A stretch of 64,000 nucleotides of DNA from Acidobacteriota bacterium (lineage in GTDB: Bacteria > Acidobacteriota > Blastocatellia > Chloracidobacteriales > JADJPF01). Below, piece by piece: positions 36,601 through 44,565 of this stretch. Where the stretch lies: positions 1 to 64,000 of the forward strand of contig JACQZQ010000106.1 in NCBI GenBank assembly GCA_016213785.1. Reading direction: 5' to 3'. The translations under genes and the position numbers were made by a program. Under the pieces are notes generated by a model that was not told the DNA's origin, ran no database searches, and saw only the letters and a list, made by a program, of their open reading frames with translations. Each line of letters opens with the position of its first letter. Position 1 is the first letter of the stretch.

Positions 36601-37341
36601 GGCGCTTCGGCTAAAATGGGCTATCAGCAAATTGCTGATGCTGTTAAATATATGGAAAGTCTAGTAATGAGCGACAAAGCTTTAGGGGAAAGAGAAGGAC
36701 GTGATTATTTTGATCAACTAGCTGCACAAAATATAATTGTTGCTTATCAAAAACTCTCTGAAATACAACCAAAAACCTTTGCTCTTACTGTCTCAGAACA
36801 AGACTTAGAAGATAAGAAGGAAATCTTAATAGTTAAATTTGTCCTTAAGCAAATATCTGATGTAACAGATAAAATACTTAATAAAATTCTTTTTGCTGGG
36901 CTTAATACTTTTGATAAGTTTATGCAAACAAATGCCGATGAAATAGCAGCTTTAACAGGAATGGCTAAGCAACTAGCAGAAGAAATTTATATGAAGTTTT
37001 ATCAATACCGTAATATTTATTATCAAGATGATCCTGATTATAGCCAAAAGTTTATGGCTATGTTTGACTTAAACTTACGTTTGCTTAAACAAATGCATGT
37101 TGATGTAGAACTGCTAGTTTTTGAAGAGCAATTGGGTAAAGAAGGGGCTACTGCTAAAAAAGAAAAGCTTACCCAAGACCGCCAACGTATGTTATGGTCG
37201 CTATTTATCCTGCTTTGTATTAAGCAAGAATATGATTTAATTGAAACTATTCAACAATCTGTTTTTGATGTTAGGGTTCAACTTCTAGATGATTACTTCT
37301 GTCGTCTAGTTATGTCTTCTACAGAAACCACATTTGCCTGA
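33625..37341 (+). CDS. large HEAT-like protein with DUF4388-like domain
   Basis: A 1238-aa cytoplasmic protein without signal peptide or membrane helix. About residues 300-420 are HEAT-like helical repeats (VLDQLQVEENRRVRRFLLKVLECYG and similar). About 570-700 (MICLILETSASGKLAIRTVDGIECEVDF) resembles DUF4388/PATAN, the same domain type as in the kinases at 10512 and 16496, and is followed by a winged-helix-like segment (NTDIASLQQVTHLSKHDIYKILFYFLKQNML). About 860-930 is a Pro- and Asp/Gly-rich linker, and the last 300 residues are helical. A short AGGA precedes the ATG closely. The function is unknown. The DUF4388 link suggests a partner of surface-sensing or polarity regulators. Confidence 0.55.
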   Translation: MSAKDPSQIKYAISDFEMFLAGKRAPALIGQSLATIVRYVDIQQTANIVLNWALNNQEQHLIDSLMNSRNKVFDIFFYRVVKFEIVHKFFPIFEQALVNFCPSPDKEHLASLFQQFRWQDIRPIGTIRDQRFVIEKRQEIKVDTEKFNENIYKNATFSVLSADKRYAFNDETIGSQIAGYQEKVKEIFSDFVDLVQDKQQKKEILLANESDKYNDYQKKEAFKIEQYITQMLDLGIALFNDDFLYQSMQIFAIIRELRIEHKLKLEEVKKFQDKAEQFSMQKLEDCTNSKAGCLLVKQIISLFTYWQPRRVLDQLQVEENRRVRRFLLKVLECYGRDVYSLLLAELGSKASSFPWWYSRNLIYLLGRITCDSEALKNQVVEQLCNYWQPKAQRQLVNQIISTLGVIATDLACERLSERMKLIESQIDSDKFSAEVYQKIIAALFAIESERSLELALESAQRQEQLAQYFDKFPKVYLSDRTILYIAGKIRKEIQKIKYTFSLLGDKETALELLKLIAHMGNEPVKNLCKEIVKSLPAKHKLSQEAEKILTISPLPLFSKDHSLQKLAIAKNIPEMICLILETSASGKLAIRTVDGIECEVDFEKAVATRAFVRAFYLEGENAFYWAFLLDARDIESIYFISSPSRTEININRNTESLISEGLIQRGQVLQISGNYISPESQFRRKQVNSYYTNFNNTDAPEKYQRVWDNLELNTDIASLQQVTHLSKHDIYKILFYFLKQNMLVVDSNEEKEKLVDIESGLVTLSATLQRIERRPVMFNYYKTFAEICADLMRTVQDDVVRFAVGVLRNYCLEYYQHRKVFTSTNVEICQQVLEWVAGYIQNPSDENRQSLLDYISFTFRMEDASLQPLPPPPPEVDENTALEKLENIEIGNDPLEGSGDFDESMLDDVFGSLDTILGSGLGMNSGEFGAIDGSGLTESEDAMIRDLFDNIALAYVKPLKDYIRELYRNWEAERQTSLEWIEIIEPIFSLLSGASAKMGYQQIADAVKYMESLVMSDKALGEREGRDYFDQLAAQNIIVAYQKLSEIQPKTFALTVSEQDLEDKKEILIVKFVLKQISDVTDKILNKILFAGLNTFDKFMQTNADEIAALTGMAKQLAEEIYMKFYQYRNIYYQDDPDYSQKFMAMFDLNLRLLKQMHVDVELLVFEEQLGKEGATAKKEKLTQDRQRMLWSLFILLCIKQEYDLIETIQQSVFDVRVQLLDDYFCRLVMSSTETTFA

Positions 37342-37372
37342 TAATCAATAGATTAAAAGTTATTTGATATTA

Positions 37373-37398
37373 AAAGCCCAAGGTTTTCCTTGGGCTTT
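37373..37398. terminator. bidirectional terminator between 1238-aa gene and electron-transfer fusion
   Basis: A perfect 11-bp stem (37373-37383 with 37388-37398) with a TTTT loop, flanked by T/A tracts. It serves both convergent genes. Confidence 0.85.
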
Positions 37399-37405
37399 AG
37401 AGTCT

Positions 37406-39682
37406 TTAAGCATCAAGCTTAACTTTACCCTTAGCATATCCTACACAAGTTAAAATATAACCCTCTTCTTTTAACTCAGGATCTAACCCATTTTCTACTT
37501 CCATTGTTACATCACCTTCTAAAAGGCGAGTTGTACAAGTACCACATTGACCTTGACGACAACTAAAAGGAATAGTTACTCCATTTATTTCAGCTACTTC
37601 TAGTAGGGTTTTTTCTGGAGGTACAAGGCATTGTTTACGAGAGCGAACAAATTCTACGTTATTATCAGATATTATTAATGGCTTAGTTACAGCAGGTCTT
37701 TCAACTTTTTCTGTAGCAGTAGCACTTTCTATTGGTTTTGTACCTGTTGAAGAGACGCTTGAAGATTCTACTAAAGGTCTTCCCCCAAAACTCTCTACCT
37801 TAATTTGAGCCTCTGCAACTCCCATTGACTTTAAGGTTTCAGTTAAAGAATCCATAAATTGTCTAGGCCCACAAATAAAGAAAGTAAAGCTATTTAAGTC
37901 TTTTAAATTATTTTCAATTAATGCTTGACTTATTCTACCTGTTGAGCCTCGCCACTCTTTATCTGGCTTAGTTAAACTTACAACATAACGAAAATTAGGG
38001 AGATTCTCCTTAAGCCTATTTAGCTCTTTTTCAAAAATAATATCTTTTGATGTTTGTACATTGTAAATTAATATTGCTTCTGTTGATAAACAACGGTCAT
38101 CAAGGTAGCGAAGTATTGAGATCATAGGAGTAATTCCACTACCAGCAGCAAGTAAAACTAGTTTTCTATGCTTATTTTCATCAAAATAAAATTGTCCTGA
38201 AGGCCCTTTAGCCTCAACAGTTAAACCTAAAGTAGCTTTTTCATTAAGAAATGTAGAAACATAACCACTATCTACTTTTTTAGGTGTAATTTCTATATAG
38301 CTTTGTTGTGTAGGTGAACTACAGATAGTGTAGGAACGGACAGCTTTTTTCCCATCTATCATCCATTGGAAAGTAAGAAATTGTCCAGGTCTAGAAGAAA
38401 ACTGTTCTCCTTGAGGAAGTAAAAACCTTAAGGTTTTTGCATTAGGAGTTTGTGTTTCAATTCGTGCTAATTGAAGTACTAAAGCTGATTTTTTAGGGTC
38501 TGGGGCAAAAGGCTGGGGTAGTTTAACAGAGCTTTTAACAGAAGGTGTAATGCTTATATCTTCTTTTGGTATTGTTGCAGCAGAGGCTAAAGCTATTCCT
38601 AGTGGTAAATTACCGGGTCTTCTTAGCATCATAACACCAAAAATTATTACTCCACCTAGAACTAAAATAATAGCGGAAGCATTTAATGGTGAAAGGGGTT
38701 TGGGAATAACTGGTGCTTTGACTTCTGAACCAAGCAGGCTAGTTCCGCTACTAGAAGCTTTTGCTACCATTTCAGTGCGTTTTTCTGCTGCATCAGGATT
38801 TTGAGTTTCAGCAAGAAACTTAATAATTGCTTCATCATCTCCTGTCTTAAATAAGCCGTTATTTCCAGAGTAAGCAACCATTCTAACTACAGTTGATCGC
38901 CATTCATCAGCAGACTTTTTAGCTCCATAAGTACGGTCTAAATCATGGCATTTATTACATCTAGTATCTACTAAACCTTTGCCAGCATTTTTTAAGCCCT
39001 CTGCTGTCATTTGGCCTTTATCATCAACAACTGTTGTTTGTGATACTAGGTAGGAAACTATTGTTGGGACATCGCTTTCTATAATTCCAGAACTAGGTAA
39101 AGCTCTCATACGGTTAACGCTTGCTAACCACCCCTTTGCATCTTTTTGAACTCCAACCACTCGATCTAGACCGTGACATTTTGAACATTTTTTTTCTGTT
39201 AGAATTCTTGCAGCATCAATATCTATTTTATTTGTACCTAAATTAATAGACTCTAAAGCGACATCTTTAATAGTAGCTTTACGTAGAAAATAAGGCCCCA
39301 CAGCCATCATCACTATTACAAAAGATAGAGAGAAAATTATTAAGCCTAAAGGCATTAACACTGAATAATATGTTTTATAATAACGGGCTACTAAGACTTT
39401 AATAAAAAGTATAGGTATCAGTAGCATTGCTAGCAACATATGTAGTAGTGGCCTTAAAGCAAGCTCATCAGGGGTATCTTTAATCTTCATAACCATGTAA
39501 TAGGTCATTACACAAAAAAGTAATATAAAGATATAACCACCAATACGATGACCTTGGACAAGTTTAGCACTTGCACCCTTATCTTTTAGGCGACTTGAAG
39601 CATGGAAAATTAGCCAAACCGTTACAGCACCAACAACAATGTAAATAAGCCCTAAAACCGCACTGAGTGAGGTTTCTAACAT
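37406..39682 (-). CDS. membrane electron-transfer fusion: membrane domain, two c-type hemes, flavin reductase, 2Fe-2S ferredoxin
   Basis: A 758-aa protein with five modules. Four membrane helices (about 7-26, 47-66, 79-100 and 108-131) carry His45 and His81, possible heme b ligands. Two c-type heme sites follow (CSKCH 166-170 and CNKCH 242-246). A fifth helix lies at about 334-352. Then comes an FNR-like flavin domain (about 400-625) with RSYTICSSP, LLAAGSGITPM and FFICGPRQFM. The last part is a plant-type ferredoxin (CRQGQCGTC with Cys708, 713, 716 and Cys746). With an even number of helices before the hemes and one after, the hemes should face the periplasm and the flavin and iron-sulfur part the cytoplasm. 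It would move electrons from NAD(P)H across the membrane, or the reverse. Confidence 0.75.
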   Translation of the reverse strand: MLETSLSAVLGLIYIVVGAVTVWLIFHASSRLKDKGASAKLVQGHRIGGYIFILLFCVMTYYMVMKIKDTPDELALRPLLHMLLAMLLIPILFIKVLVARYYKTYYSVLMPLGLIIFSLSFVIVMMAVGPYFLRKATIKDVALESINLGTNKIDIDAARILTEKKCSKCHGLDRVVGVQKDAKGWLASVNRMRALPSSGIIESDVPTIVSYLVSQTTVVDDKGQMTAEGLKNAGKGLVDTRCNKCHDLDRTYGAKKSADEWRSTVVRMVAYSGNNGLFKTGDDEAIIKFLAETQNPDAAEKRTEMVAKASSSGTSLLGSEVKAPVIPKPLSPLNASAIILVLGGVIIFGVMMLRRPGNLPLGIALASAATIPKEDISITPSVKSSVKLPQPFAPDPKKSALVLQLARIETQTPNAKTLRFLLPQGEQFSSRPGQFLTFQWMIDGKKAVRSYTICSSPTQQSYIEITPKKVDSGYVSTFLNEKATLGLTVEAKGPSGQFYFDENKHRKLVLLAAGSGITPMISILRYLDDRCLSTEAILIYNVQTSKDIIFEKELNRLKENLPNFRYVVSLTKPDKEWRGSTGRISQALIENNLKDLNSFTFFICGPRQFMDSLTETLKSMGVAEAQIKVESFGGRPLVESSSVSSTGTKPIESATATEKVERPAVTKPLIISDNNVEFVRSRKQCLVPPEKTLLEVAEINGVTIPFSCRQGQCGTCTTRLLEGDVTMEVENGLDPELKEEGYILTCVGYAKGKVKLDA

Positions 39683-39815
39683 AAAGTACTCCTAACTTTG
39701 TTCTAGATGGATTTTCTAAATTCTATTTAAAAATACGTAAAGCTTATATGGAATGGATTTTATTTTCTACTGATTTTGGAGCAGTAATTGCAGAGAATGG
39801 AGAAGTAGAACTAGT

Positions 39816-40934
39816 CTATATCTTCTTTAAGATTAATACTTTAAAGTGATCGCTGATTCCACCAGGAATAAAAAAGTTCTTTATTGCTAACCTAGCTTTT
39901 AGTGACTGAAAGCTAGAAGGGTCAAGTTCTATCATTTTTTGCAATCTATCTAGGAGTCCTAATTTAATTAAGTAATCTGCTTGACGCATAAAAGATAGTG
40001 TTTCTAGCTTGTTATACTGGGCAAACTTCATTAATATTTCAAAATTTACATCTGTAGTAATATCTTGGCTTCCAATATTTTCTAGGTAATTGCTATTAGT
40101 CATATGTTGAAAAAAACAACGTAACGTACCCTCAAAATGATCTAATGAATAGAGATGATCAGACAAATCACCATAATCAATTATAATCACAAACCCTTTT
40201 TTTAAGACATCAGAAATCTGTTTTAGCCAGTCTATAGCCTCTAGATTTATTTCAATAACTTGTTTATCTACAAACTCAAAGCTTAAATGCTCTAAATAAA
40301 AAGCTATATTCTTAGGCATTTTTTCTATATTTTGCCAAAAGGGAGTTAATTTTTCTCCATCTATATCAATATAAAGTTCTTGCAATTCTTTTTTATACCA
40401 TCTTATTTGATGAATAGGAAAAGAGTCTATAACCTCATTAGCAATAATTATAGCTTCTTTTGGACTATTTTTTAGCTCTTCTAACTCTATCCATTCTATT
40501 TGTGAAGAAAATGGAGCTAGTAAATTTTTTTGTAGGGCTTGCATAGCAGGGCTAATTTCTTGAATTAAATACTTAATTTTTGCTAATGGAAAATTTAGCT
40601 CCTTTTCCATTGTATAAAGAATATCAAAGGCTAATTGTCCTGTTCCTGCACCGACTTCGATTATAGTTAAAATATTATTAAACTTATGTAATTTGCCTAG
40701 CGGGATATTTATTATTTTGGAATGCATTTCTAAGCATTCTTTAGCTAGTAGAGCACCAAAGGCTGAGCTAATATTTGATGAGGTATAAAAATCTCCGCTA
40801 CGGCCAATTTTTTCTTTAGAAGTAAAATAATAACCAAACTCTTTATCATAAAGAGCCATTTTCATAAACTCATAAAAAGAAATTGGAGCGGATGATTTTA
40901 TTTGATTAATTATTTGCTCTTGTAATTTATTCAT
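39816..40934 (-). CDS. MidA-family (COG1565) SAM-dependent methyltransferase
   Basis: A 372-aa protein of the MidA/NDUFAF7 family. Conserved segments are SFYEFMKMALYDKEFGYYF (start), GDFYTSSNISSAFGALLAKE, LTIIEVGAGTGQLAFDIL (SAM binding) and EAIIIANEVIDSFPIHQ. In mitochondria the homologue methylates an Arg of a complex I subunit; the bacterial substrate is unknown, so a polysaccharide role cannot be claimed. The start codon follows the stop of the upstream flippase-glycosyltransferase gene directly (TAA-ATG), so the two are translationally coupled and end the minus-strand block. Confidence 0.85.
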   Translation of the reverse strand: MNKLQEQIINQIKSSAPISFYEFMKMALYDKEFGYYFTSKEKIGRSGDFYTSSNISSAFGALLAKECLEMHSKIINIPLGKLHKFNNILTIIEVGAGTGQLAFDILYTMEKELNFPLAKIKYLIQEISPAMQALQKNLLAPFSSQIEWIELEELKNSPKEAIIIANEVIDSFPIHQIRWYKKELQELYIDIDGEKLTPFWQNIEKMPKNIAFYLEHLSFEFVDKQVIEINLEAIDWLKQISDVLKKGFVIIIDYGDLSDHLYSLDHFEGTLRCFFQHMTNSNYLENIGSQDITTDVNFEILMKFAQYNKLETLSFMRQADYLIKLGLLDRLQKMIELDPSSFQSLKARLAIKNFFIPGGISDHFKVLILKKI

Positions 40935-43895
40935 TTACTTGAACTTATTAGCATAAGCTTCTAGTACTCTACCAGCATTACGCTTCCAAGTATAGTTTGC
41001 TATAACGTCTTGACGGGCTTGAGCACCTAAACGTTTACAATCACTTGGTCTAGAGCTTAGCTTAATTAAAGTTTCTACTAGCATTTCTACATTAGCTGGT
41101 TCAATTAAATAGCCATTTTTATCATCTTCAATTACATCTGCAATTTGGCCTAAACGACTAGCTACAATGGGTTTTGCCATAGCCATATATTCAAATAGCT
41201 TTGTTGGTGAGCCAAAAAAATCACTCCCATCTTCCATTGGGACATGAGGTGAAACCAGTATATCGCAAGCATCTAAATAAGATGGAACTAACTTATGATT
41301 AAGCCTACCAGTAAAAGTAACTCTATCTGTTGCATTATGTGTTTTTACTATTTCTTCTACTTTAGCTTTTAAGTTTCCTTCGCCTATTAGTAAGAAATGG
41401 CAATTAGAATCCTTAGGTATTTTAGTAATAGCTTCTGCTAGTACAATTACACCATGCCAAGGGCCAAATGTGCCTACAAAACCTATTACAGTTTTATTAT
41501 CTATACCTAATTGCTTTCTTACCTCGTCACCACCTTGGTTTGGGCGAAACATTTCTGGATCAACGCCATTAAAATTAACAATAATCTTTTGGCTATCTAC
41601 TCCAGCAGAAATTAAATTTTTCTTTTCAACTTCTGAAACTACAAAAATTAGTTGAGAAGCTTGAAGGTTAAGACGCTCAAACTTTTCCAGTAACCATAAA
41701 AGGCTTGCATCATCCCAATGACGACCTACCCATACTTCAGACCCATTAAACTCAAGTAGTAGTGGGATAGTTGTTAACCAAGAAATTACTACACCTGCAA
41801 AAGTAAACCTACTATAACGCTGATAAATAAAATCTGGAGGGTTTTTACGTATTTTCCCTAGAGCTTGAAGGGTAAAAGTTAAATTATTCCAAAGCTCAAA
41901 AATCATTCTATGAGCATTAAAAAATGACGAAGGCTCAATTACTTCTATGGGTGTTTCTTCTTTATTAATCCCAGAAATACCATCATTAGAAATAAAATTT
42001 AGTTTAGCCTTATTTTCTAACGCTCCTTTAGTAAAACCATTTATATGGCTATTAGCTCCACCTGTTTGTGCTCCGCTTGTAGGCGTAGTGCGGATAAACG
42101 TGATTTTTGGTAAACCTTCTTTAGCCTTCCATTTAAGTGGTCTAAATTTAACTAAAAATTGCATTAATTGTGTTAAAAAGTAAGAGGAAATAATTACTAA
42201 AAATGATCCTAATAATTCAATAAATAAATGTGGAATCTTTAGAAAAATTATTCTTAGACGTGAGTTTCTTTCAGTTAAATTATGGGCATCTACTAACCAG
42301 CATTCTTTGCAACCAATTAGAAAACCAAAGATTAACATTGGAGTTCGGCGGGTTTGCCATTCAAGACGATCACAAAAAACTATAAAAATTTCTCTTTCTG
42401 ATGAACGCATTTTCCAAAGTCTAGCAAACTGAGAACCAGAACGGGCTTCGGATTTATTAATCAAATCAAGCCTATATTCACCATATTTTTTATTTAGCCA
42501 ATCAATTCCTGTAGCAGTATCATTAGAAAGATCTACCATAGTTATATGAGGTGACTTTGCCTTTGCTTCAGAGACACTACGATAGTAATAATAGTGAAGG
42601 CTAAAATTAACTGCTGATGCTCCTGCTACCATCCAAGCTGCACCCATTACACCAAAACTAGGCAAAATTAAAAATAAACAAATAACATTAACTATACCAA
42701 TAAAAAAAGAAATATTACGTAATTCACCGCCTCGGCCATGAGCAGCAAGAAAAGCATTATAAGGCTGGAACATACCCCCAAAAAATGCTCCTATAGCAAA
42801 TGCAGGTAATAGAGTAGTAGCAGGTAAGAATTTTTCTGTATAAAGTAAAATGACTAGGTAAGGGCCAATAAGAATTAAGCTTAAAGCTCCTGTAGTAAGC
42901 AGAAGTAAATTAGACTGAACAATTACCCGTCTTACTTGCGGTTCATTAGCAAAAGTCTTAAATCGAGTAATTGCCATTGAACGAGAAAGGTTTGTTAAAG
43001 GATCTGCAAGCTTTCGTGCTAGGTCATAAAACCCTAATATTTCTGGCCCTAAAAATACTGGAATTAATATTCCGTCTAGCCTAGTAGAAATCATTGTAGT
43101 AATACGACCGAAATAAATATCAAAACCAAAACGTTTTGTTTCAGACATAACTTGAGCAATATTTTCTTTTAGCTTACTAAAACTAGGTTTTAATAAAAGA
43201 GTTACCACTGTAGAAGAAAAAATAATTGCCCCAAGTGAAGAAAAAAGTGCTGTAAGAATAGTTAATTGATTGAAAAACGAAAGAGTTAGCACGCTTAAGA
43301 ATGATGCTATAGGTAGCAGTATTCTAAGTAGAGATAGAAAGCGAATTTGATTTAACCCTTGACAAATTTGTTCTAAACAAAGTTGTACAGGCAAAATTGC
43401 ACATAGTGGAGATACTGCTATTAAAAAAGTTCTTACATCAGAATTTAAGAATAAACTATTATCGCTACTAGTATAATTGCCAATAGTTACTAGAGCAGAA
43501 CCCAAGAATTCTGCTACTACTAAAATTAAAATACTAAAACAAATACCAATTATTATGGATAAAGTGATTAATGCTCCAATAAGTCTACGTACATCTACAG
43601 GGTTGCGTTCAATAGCTAAAAGACGAGTGCCAGCAGCAAATACACCAAATTCAAAAAAATAGTTAAAAAATTGTATTACTGAAGTCCAACAGAAAATAAA
43701 TATTCCATAATTTGTAGTATCTAGAGAGCGTGCTAATATAGCGCTAAAAAGGGCATTAAGCACACTGCTGACTATTTGAGTAGTAAAGAGTAAACTAGTT
43801 TGTTTGGATGTTTCGCTAGTAATTAGTTTCCAAAGAGATTGGGGTGTAAAATTAAGAGATTCTGTGTTTGATGATTGGATTTGTACGTTACTCAT
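40935..43895 (-). CDS. Wzx-like flippase fused to GT4 glycosyltransferase
   Basis: A 986-aa fusion. Residues about 15-440 form a polysaccharide flippase of the MATE/Wzx type with about twelve to fourteen hydrophobic helices (for example TTNYGIFIFCWTSVIQFF and GSVLVTIG-type segments). A linker of about 130 residues (445-575) has one or two extra hydrophobic stretches. The C-terminal part (about 590-986) is a GT4-type glycosyltransferase: GGANSHINGF at the start, FVGTFGPWHGV in the middle, then GRLNHKLVPSYLDACDILVSPH and FGSPTKLFEYMAMAKPIVAS as the donor-binding end. The two activities are usually on separate proteins, so the fusion is unusual. It is adjacent to the MidA gene and is part of an exopolysaccharide-like block. 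Confidence 0.8.
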   Translation of the reverse strand: MSNVQIQSSNTESLNFTPQSLWKLITSETSKQTSLLFTTQIVSSVLNALFSAILARSLDTTNYGIFIFCWTSVIQFFNYFFEFGVFAAGTRLLAIERNPVDVRRLIGALITLSIIIGICFSILILVVAEFLGSALVTIGNYTSSDNSLFLNSDVRTFLIAVSPLCAILPVQLCLEQICQGLNQIRFLSLLRILLPIASFLSVLTLSFFNQLTILTALFSSLGAIIFSSTVVTLLLKPSFSKLKENIAQVMSETKRFGFDIYFGRITTMISTRLDGILIPVFLGPEILGFYDLARKLADPLTNLSRSMAITRFKTFANEPQVRRVIVQSNLLLLTTGALSLILIGPYLVILLYTEKFLPATTLLPAFAIGAFFGGMFQPYNAFLAAHGRGGELRNISFFIGIVNVICLFLILPSFGVMGAAWMVAGASAVNFSLHYYYYRSVSEAKAKSPHITMVDLSNDTATGIDWLNKKYGEYRLDLINKSEARSGSQFARLWKMRSSEREIFIVFCDRLEWQTRRTPMLIFGFLIGCKECWLVDAHNLTERNSRLRIIFLKIPHLFIELLGSFLVIISSYFLTQLMQFLVKFRPLKWKAKEGLPKITFIRTTPTSGAQTGGANSHINGFTKGALENKAKLNFISNDGISGINKEETPIEVIEPSSFFNAHRMIFELWNNLTFTLQALGKIRKNPPDFIYQRYSRFTFAGVVISWLTTIPLLLEFNGSEVWVGRHWDDASLLWLLEKFERLNLQASQLIFVVSEVEKKNLISAGVDSQKIIVNFNGVDPEMFRPNQGGDEVRKQLGIDNKTVIGFVGTFGPWHGVIVLAEAITKIPKDSNCHFLLIGEGNLKAKVEEIVKTHNATDRVTFTGRLNHKLVPSYLDACDILVSPHVPMEDGSDFFGSPTKLFEYMAMAKPIVASRLGQIADVIEDDKNGYLIEPANVEMLVETLIKLSSRPSDCKRLGAQARQDVIANYTWKRNAGRVLEAYANKFK

Positions 43896-43959
43896 TATAG
43901 GTATTTAAAATACTAACTTATTTATATTTAATTGGTTCATAAAATAAATTAAAGCTTAA

Positions 43960-44193
43960 TTAAGTTAATATTTTCTTGAATTCCTCCAAACTATTTACTA
44001 AAATAGCTTGCTTACGTAAGTTTTTGAGTAGAGTAATATCCTCTGTTTTATTTACAGTTTCAGTTAAATTTTTAGGAATAGCTCCAAATCTAGTTTCTAA
44101 AATATTTATAACAGATTCTTTTGCATTTAGAATAGAGCCTTGTTGTAAGCCTTGTTGTAAGCCTTGTTGCATCCAAGATGTAACTATTTCCAT
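43960..44193 (-). CDS. free-standing Rpn-like C-terminal tail protein (77 aa)
   Basis: A 77-aa frame (MEIVTSWM, then QQGL repeats, then SILNAKESVINILETRFG) that matches the last 97 residues of the Rpn-like protein encoded just upstream, with three instead of eight QQG units and about six other changes. It starts 78 bp past the stop of that gene. AAAAGGAGG (44199-44207) lies 5 nt before the ATG, an almost perfect ribosome binding site. The frame therefore looks translated rather than a dead fragment. In E. coli Rpn systems the C-terminal part is made from an internal start and blocks the full-length toxin, so this could be a separate copy of such an antitoxin. That is inference. Confidence 0.6.
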   Translation of the reverse strand: MEIVTSWMQQGLQQGLQQGSILNAKESVINILETRFGAIPKNLTETVNKTEDITLLKNLRKQAILVNSLEEFKKILT

Positions 44194-44271
44194 AACTGCC
44201 TCCTTTTCTTTTGGTTCAATTTTATCTAAATTTTGTTGAAGTATTTTTTCTTCTGCTTAAAAAAAGCTTAA

Positions 44272-44565
44272 TTAAGTTAATATTTTCTTGAATTCCTCCA
44301 AACTATTTACTAAAATAGCTTGCTTACGTAAGTTTTTGAGTAGAGTAATATCCTCTGTTTTATTTACAGTTTCGGTTAAATTTTTAGGAATATCTCCAAA
44401 TCGAGTTTCTAAAATATCTATAACAGATTCTCTTGCATTTAGAATAGCGCCTTGTTGTAAGCCTTGTTGTAAGCCTTGTTGTAAGCCTTGTTGTAAGCCT
44501 TGTTGTAAGCCTTGTTGTAAGCCTTGTTGTAAGCCTTGTTGCATCCAAGATGTAACTATTTCCAT
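44272..44565 (-). CDS. possible intragenic C-terminal product of the rpn-like gene (97 aa)
   Basis: Within the rpn-like gene, AAAAGGAGG with 5-nt spacing precedes an in-frame ATG (44565). The product would be the last 97 residues, including the eight QQG units. The same arrangement is duplicated at 43960-44193. It follows the pattern reported for E. coli RpnA, where a short internal product inhibits the nuclease. Expression is not shown here. Confidence 0.45.
   Translation of the reverse strand: MEIVTSWMQQGLQQGLQQGLQQGLQQGLQQGLQQGLQQGAILNARESVIDILETRFGDIPKNLTETVNKTEDITLLKNLRKQAILVNSLEEFKKILT

Noticed and set aside
40935-43895. Flippase-transferase fusion as two genes split by a missed stop
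   Set aside because: The frame is continuous across the linker and no internal start with a ribosome binding site is visible, so I treat it as one protein while noting that read errors could matter.
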